From Lachnospiraceae bacterium (GTDB taxonomy: Bacteria > Bacillota > Clostridia > Lachnospirales > Lachnospiraceae), in contig JAILOA010000047.1 of NCBI GenBank assembly GCA_024691065.1, forward strand, positions 1 to 8,703: a stretch of DNA of 8,703 nucleotides. The letters are read 5' to 3'. Both the position numbers and the translations under genes were made by a program. This document shows, piece after piece, positions 4,982 to 8,703 of the stretch (position 1 is its first letter; each line of letters opens with the position of its first letter). Below the pieces are notes generated by a model that was not told the DNA's origin, made no database searches, and saw nothing but the letters and a program-made list of their open reading frames with translations.

Positions 4982-7900
4982 TCATTGTCTTCTTAAATCC
5001 GACCTTGGCCTTGAAAAGTTTCTTATAGGCAACCTTCTTCTTTTTCGGACATTTAATTACAGCCTTCGCATTTATTCCCTTAATTGCATTTTTTCCGACT
5101 TTCTTTAATACACTTGATTGAATTTGAATATTCTTTAATGCCTTACAGCCCTTAAATGTATTTGCGCCGATTACAGTGATATTTTTACCTATTACAACCT
5201 TCTTTAATTTCTTATTTCCGGCAAAGGCCTTAGCTGCAATACTTGTAACTTTGTATGTAGCGGTTGTGCTTCCCTCCTGAACCTGAATTGTTGCAGGAAT
5301 CTTAAGTACAGTACCGTTTGCATCGCTTCCTGTTATTTGAACCTCTTTCTTTGAAGAATCTGTTATCTTGTAAGATGCATTGTTCACAGTAACTATATCA
5401 GAAGCAGGTGCTACGGTTGCACCGGCTGTTGCGGTTGTTGGCTTTGCCGCTGCAGGAGCAGCTGATGCGGTAACTGCAGGTGCTGTTGTTGTGGCAGGTG
5501 TAACATTTTCAGCCGGTACTGTACTTTCTGCAGGTGCAGTGCTCTCGGCAGGTTCTTCACTTTCTGCAGGTACACCACTCTCAGCAGGAACAAATGTTAC
5601 CTCAGGCTCGTCTCTTGTTTCGCCCAAAGCCTCTCCCAATACACCAATCGAATCCACTACAAGTCTTCCGTCGATAAGCTCTATCGTAACTTCATGCTCA
5701 CCGTACTCCAGTCCTGAAAGAAGATATGAGGAATTCATAGAATTAGAAGCATGTGTAACACCTTCCTCATACTCATTTCCATCCACGATGACCTTAAACT
5801 TAGCACCGTTTTTCTCTACTGCAACACTTGAATCATAAGCCTTATTCTCACCCAGGATATCAATTCCGGTACCGGTAAACTTATAAGTAAGACTTGCACC
5901 CTTTGTGGTTGATATTGAATTACTTCTTTGATATACATATTTTCCGTAACCGTTTGCAATTGACCACACGCCATCATATTTAAGCTTCTCATTCTTCTCA
6001 GGCGTTAAATCATAAATCTCCATATTATCAAGAAATTCTGTGTAATAAGGAACGGTTCCCGAAATCTTCTTAACCTCTAAATTATCAAACTGTGTATAAT
6101 AATTTGTACAAGCGATTCCGATTCTACCTGATGTTACAGGCTTTTCCTCATCAACATATTTTAAAATTAAAACATCATTTACATAAGCAAATATCTTGTT
6201 ATTTTCACCTTCAAGCTTAATATTATTCCAGGCTCCGATGCTTTCGTCAAATACCTCTTCTGTAAGATAACCGGAAGATACATCCTCGGAACCCTTATAA
6301 AATTTATATTCTCCGTTATTATATACGCGGAAGCTGTAACCCGAACTCTTACCGAGAGCATGCGAACCACCGGTCTGTCTGATACCGATAGCTGCGTATC
6401 TGGCTCCTGCAGTTTCTCCGTTGTTATAATCCTCGATTCCATTATTTTCAAACATAAAATCAATAGAAGCAGAATAATTCATCCAACGGAAATCTCCGAA
6501 TAAAACCGTTGCATCACCGGAATCCCAGGCAAGTCCGACACCTGTCTTATCCTTATCAACCTGCTGCCTTAAAACATAATTTCCGTCTTCGTTTTTATAA
6601 GCCTCAAATGAACCGTTAAGATTATTGGTGTAGCGCGCAATAGCACCAGTATCTCCGCCGCGGGACTCTATATAACTCTCGGTCTCATCAGTGAAACCAC
6701 CCTTTCCGTCAAGCACCTTAACAGTCTTATCGGAATAATCAAAATTATCCGCATAGAGATAATCATCCTCTGTATCCTGTACTGCACCCGTACTATCAGT
6801 ATCAAGCACGGTTCTCTCACCCTCAACCGGAAGAGCCTTTGTATGCTCCTCGCTCTCGTCCATATCAAGAGTTGTAAGAGTAACACATGAGAAAGGATTC
6901 ACATTGACGCTATATTTTCCATCAGCATACTCACAGGTGCCGAGACATTTTAAGTAATTCTCGTTAAATGCACCGTCGTCCGCTGCCCTGGTCTCCCATA
7001 TATAAATATCCTGACCTTCCTCAATGTCCATATTTTTAACTTCAAGAGTGTAATTGTAAGCATATTCGCTGTCATTTACAATTACAGTTGAGAAATTCTT
7101 CTTATCCGGAGCCGCAAGAGTCATATAATTCTCGGAGCATTCCTTCCTGCGTCCGACTACCGGATTAACGCCCTCTGCCGTTGATTTGCTGGCCTCCTTG
7201 ACACCACGCCAGATACCTGCGGTATTGTCCTCATTCTCCCAACCGGTCTTAGCAAACTTGCTTAAATGCGCCAAAATCAAAAGTCCTGCATCATAATGCA
7301 TCCAACCCGACCAAGGGTCTCTCGCACTTACAAGCTCCTTAAATGAGTAGTTTCCGCCCTCATAAAATGAACCGACTGCCGGCTGATAAATTACATGAGA
7401 TCTGTCTGAAACCACAAAACCTTTTATAAATGTATTGCCCATCTCGAGGCAGCTTCCGCCACCACCGATGCCCGTACCATATACACTGCTATCAACGGTA
7501 GTATCATTTACATTATTAGCAGGTCTGAAAGCAGAATTTGAAAATGTAGCTTGCGCTTCACTGTTCCAGACTTCTTTATCCATTTCCTCCGCAAGCCACT
7601 TCATACCACCATTGTGGTCGTCCTCCTGGCTGTAATGATATCCGACAACATCTACGGAATTATAGAAATCCTCATCGCTTTTAAGAAATTCAGCGACAGA
7701 ATCCGAAACCGTACCTGCCTCATCGGAAATGACAAGCTTTATCTTCTTAAAGAGCTCCAAAGCCTTCGCATCAGGAATCGTTGTCTCATCCTCGGCAGCA
7801 ATAAGCTCCTTAAACCTCTTGGTATTTGCTACATCCGATTCCGCACCCCAGGCCTCATTGGTATTAGGATTTATGTAATCCACCATAAAACCGTATTCTT

Positions 7901-8498
7901 TATAGGCTGCAAGGATTGACTCCTTATACCATTGATATATACCATCATCCACATTGTTGGTCCAAACCGGAGCATTCCACTTAAGTATACTGACTTTGAC
8001 ATCAGGATTAATCTTCTTTGCATCGGCTGCAATCTGCCATCCCGGATTTCTCTTAACATTTACCTCTTCGTCAATATAACGCTTAGTTGCACTTTCGGAA
8101 CCGGTAGAATTGTTTCTGTCATTTCCCATCTCAAGCTTCACATGGGTCATAATAGGATACTCACCTCCGAATAAATACTGCATAAGTTCAGCATATTTTT
8201 CGGGATTTTCCGCCTTATAATCCAAAAGTAAATCACTGGTGGAATTTGCACTCAGGAAACCAAAACCCTTAAATGTAAGACCATTAACATTATCGATTTT
8301 AATATCGTCTCCATCAAGAACAATCTCGCTCGAGATTACATCCGGAGTAATTGTTTTTACATCTTCTGCTCCGGGTATCTCCTCTGCTTTTGCAAGCTTT
8401 GAATTATCAATTGTCATATCAGTTACCGGATTCATACAAAGTGCAAGCGAAAGAGCCATAGCCCCTGCTCCTATACGCTTAAATAAACTACTTCTCAT
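4971..8498 (-). CDS. secreted multidomain glycoside hydrolase, GH59 (galactocerebrosidase/beta-galactosidase)-like, with LRR_5 tail
   Basis: Protein of 1175 residues. Start ATG 8498 is chosen because AGGAGG (8510-8505) precedes it by 6 nt; an in-frame ATG 24 codons upstream lacks a site and would bury the signal peptide. Order: signal peptide 1-38 (KR, then GAGAMALSLALCM, cleavage after AKA); clan-A (beta/alpha)8 catalytic domain about 58-420; beta-sandwich to about 550; ConA-like lectin domain about 582-812; another beta-sandwich, CBM-like, about 818-955; Pro/Ala/Glu/Thr linker about 961-1033; LRR_5 (BspA-type) tail 1036-1175. Similarity to human GALC runs through catalytic and lectin domains: GFGFLSA near the start, INPNTNEAWG with the presumed acid/base E215, VDVVGYHYS, EVWNSEAQ with the presumed nucleophile E314, and ARDPWSG. 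Expected activity is beta-galactoside hydrolysis outside the cell, retained by the tail. Substrate is unproven. It appears monocistronic within the window. Confidence 0.82.
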   Translation of the reverse strand: MRSSLFKRIGAGAMALSLALCMNPVTDMTIDNSKLAKAEEIPGAEDVKTITPDVISSEIVLDGDDIKIDNVNGLTFKGFGFLSANSTSDLLLDYKAENPEKYAELMQYLFGGEYPIMTHVKLEMGNDRNNSTGSESATKRYIDEEVNVKRNPGWQIAADAKKINPDVKVSILKWNAPVWTNNVDDGIYQWYKESILAAYKEYGFMVDYINPNTNEAWGAESDVANTKRFKELIAAEDETTIPDAKALELFKKIKLVISDEAGTVSDSVAEFLKSDEDFYNSVDVVGYHYSQEDDHNGGMKWLAEEMDKEVWNSEAQATFSNSAFRPANNVNDTTVDSSVYGTGIGGGGSCLEMGNTFIKGFVVSDRSHVIYQPAVGSFYEGGNYSFKELVSARDPWSGWMHYDAGLLILAHLSKFAKTGWENEDNTAGIWRGVKEASKSTAEGVNPVVGRRKECSENYMTLAAPDKKNFSTVIVNDSEYAYNYTLEVKNMDIEEGQDIYIWETRAADDGAFNENYLKCLGTCEYADGKYSVNVNPFSCVTLTTLDMDESEEHTKALPVEGERTVLDTDSTGAVQDTEDDYLYADNFDYSDKTVKVLDGKGGFTDETESYIESRGGDTGAIARYTNNLNGSFEAYKNEDGNYVLRQQVDKDKTGVGLAWDSGDATVLFGDFRWMNYSASIDFMFENNGIEDYNNGETAGARYAAIGIRQTGGSHALGKSSGYSFRVYNNGEYKFYKGSEDVSSGYLTEEVFDESIGAWNNIKLEGENNKIFAYVNDVLILKYVDEEKPVTSGRIGIACTNYYTQFDNLEVKKISGTVPYYTEFLDNMEIYDLTPEKNEKLKYDGVWSIANGYGKYVYQRSNSISTTKGASLTYKFTGTGIDILGENKAYDSSVAVEKNGAKFKVIVDGNEYEEGVTHASNSMNSSYLLSGLEYGEHEVTIELIDGRLVVDSIGVLGEALGETRDEPEVTFVPAESGVPAESEEPAESTAPAESTVPAENVTPATTTAPAVTASAAPAAAKPTTATAGATVAPASDIVTVNNASYKITDSSKKEVQITGSDANGTVLKIPATIQVQEGSTTATYKVTSIAAKAFAGNKKLKKVVIGKNITVIGANTFKGCKALKNIQIQSSVLKKVGKNAIKGINAKAVIKCPKKKKVAYKKLFKAKVGFKKTMRIK
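5499..5588 (-). repeat. five 18-bp units encoding a PAESxx linker repeat
   Basis: Residues 971-1000 of the hydrolase are five six-residue repeats, PAESGV, PAESEE, PAESTA, PAESTV and PAENVT, followed by a Thr/Ala/Pro-rich run. This is a flexible surface linker between the carbohydrate-binding part and the LRR tail; the DNA units are imperfect and could vary in number between strains. Confidence 0.8.
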
Positions 8499-8504
8499 CC
8501 TTCT

Positions 8505-8510
8505 CCTCCT
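8505..8510 (-). promoter_or_regulatory. Shine-Dalgarno that decides the hydrolase start
   Basis: AGGAGG with AGAAGG as spacer directly before ATG 8498-8496. It places the start at MRSSLFKRIG, giving a conventional N-terminal signal peptide. Confidence 0.85.
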
Positions 8511-8540
8511 AATAAAAATAATTTCATTCAATCCCCTTCC

Positions 8541-8563
8541 CCACTTGCTTTTGAGGCAAGAGG
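8541..8563 (-). other. small hairpin in the hydrolase 5' leader
   Basis: ccacttgc (8541-8548) pairs with gcaagagg (8556-8563) with one mismatch and a 7-nt loop. It sits about 43 bases upstream of the start codon on the transcribed strand and has no T-run after it, so it is not a terminator; it might stabilise the mRNA. Weak evidence. Confidence 0.3.
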
Positions 8564-8568
8564 ATTTC

Positions 8569-8646
8569 AATTTAAGTAAAATGTATCGCCCACTCGAACT
8601 GCTCGGTAATTTGAGTAAAATGTATCGCCCACCCGAACTGCTCGAT
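8569..8646. repeat. 39-bp tandem repeat, two full copies, upstream of the hydrolase gene
   Basis: Units 8569-8607 and 8608-8646 differ at three or four positions: aatttaagtaaaatgtatcg versus aatttgagtaaaatgtatcg, then cccactcgaactgctcggt versus cccacccgaactgctcgat. A third copy begins (aatttaa, 8647) and decays. The inner motif taaaatgtatcgcccac recurs with one change at 2369-2385 before rapZ. The array lies 70-150 bases upstream of the hydrolase start, where its promoter or leader should be. I could not identify a convincing -35/-10 pair in or next to it. Confidence 0.88.
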
Positions 8647-8703
8647 AATTTAATTACCCTGGATTCCCTCTTTGGTATCCTATATTAATTTTAACATTTA
8701 AAA

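Noticed and set aside
5380..5838. Long plus-strand open frame opposite the hydrolase linker
   Set aside because: It is the antisense shadow of the repetitive Ala/Pro/Glu linker, without a ribosome binding site.

Overview
The window looks like chromosomal DNA from a low-GC, Gram-positive anaerobe of the Clostridia, most likely Lachnospiraceae close to Butyrivibrio or Pseudobutyrivibrio. The evidence is a Firmicutes-type murB-rapZ-whiA-crh cluster, strong AGGAGG ribosome binding sites, AT-rich spacers, and a very large secreted glycoside hydrolase ending in a BspA-type leucine-rich-repeat tail, an architecture common in that family. The genus is inference.

Layout. Bases 1-3426 carry a minus-strand cluster, transcribed from right to left: murB (peptidoglycan precursor synthesis), rapZ (nucleotide-binding regulator), whiA (DNA-binding division/chromosome factor) and the first 24 codons of an HPr-like gene. 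That last gene has Glu where HPr has its phosphorylatable His15, so it is Crh-like rather than a PTS carrier. The mgfK/yvcK gene that sits between rapZ and whiA in Bacillus is absent; the gap holds a 40-bp tandem repeat instead. Bases 3427-4312 are a gene-free, very AT-rich region. It holds an imperfect repeat upstream of murB and, on the plus strand, a promoter-like sequence followed about 230 bases later by an intrinsic terminator with no ORF between them, a possible small RNA or leader. Bases 4313-4711 encode a small plus-strand XRE-type regulator whose promoter lies between inverted repeats. A strong convergent hairpin terminator separates it from the last gene (4971-8498, minus), a secreted multidomain enzyme resembling GH59 galactocerebrosidase/beta-galactosidase. 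Its order is signal peptide, clan-A catalytic domain, ConA-like lectin domain, beta-sandwich, Pro/Ala/Glu/Thr linker and LRR_5 tail.

How it fits together. The murB-rapZ-whiA-crh genes are housekeeping functions linking cell-wall synthesis, division and carbon status. The hydrolase is an accessory surface or secreted enzyme for beta-galactosides, probably from plant polymers or galactolipids. The regulator has no visible target other than perhaps itself.

The most unusual signal is in the noncoding DNA. Nearly every spacer carries its own short direct or tandem repeat (periods of 66, 40, about 34-39, 10 and 39 bp), some overlapping stop codons. Three of these families may share a degenerate core. 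I see no defence system, CRISPR array, transposon or other obvious new multi-gene system.
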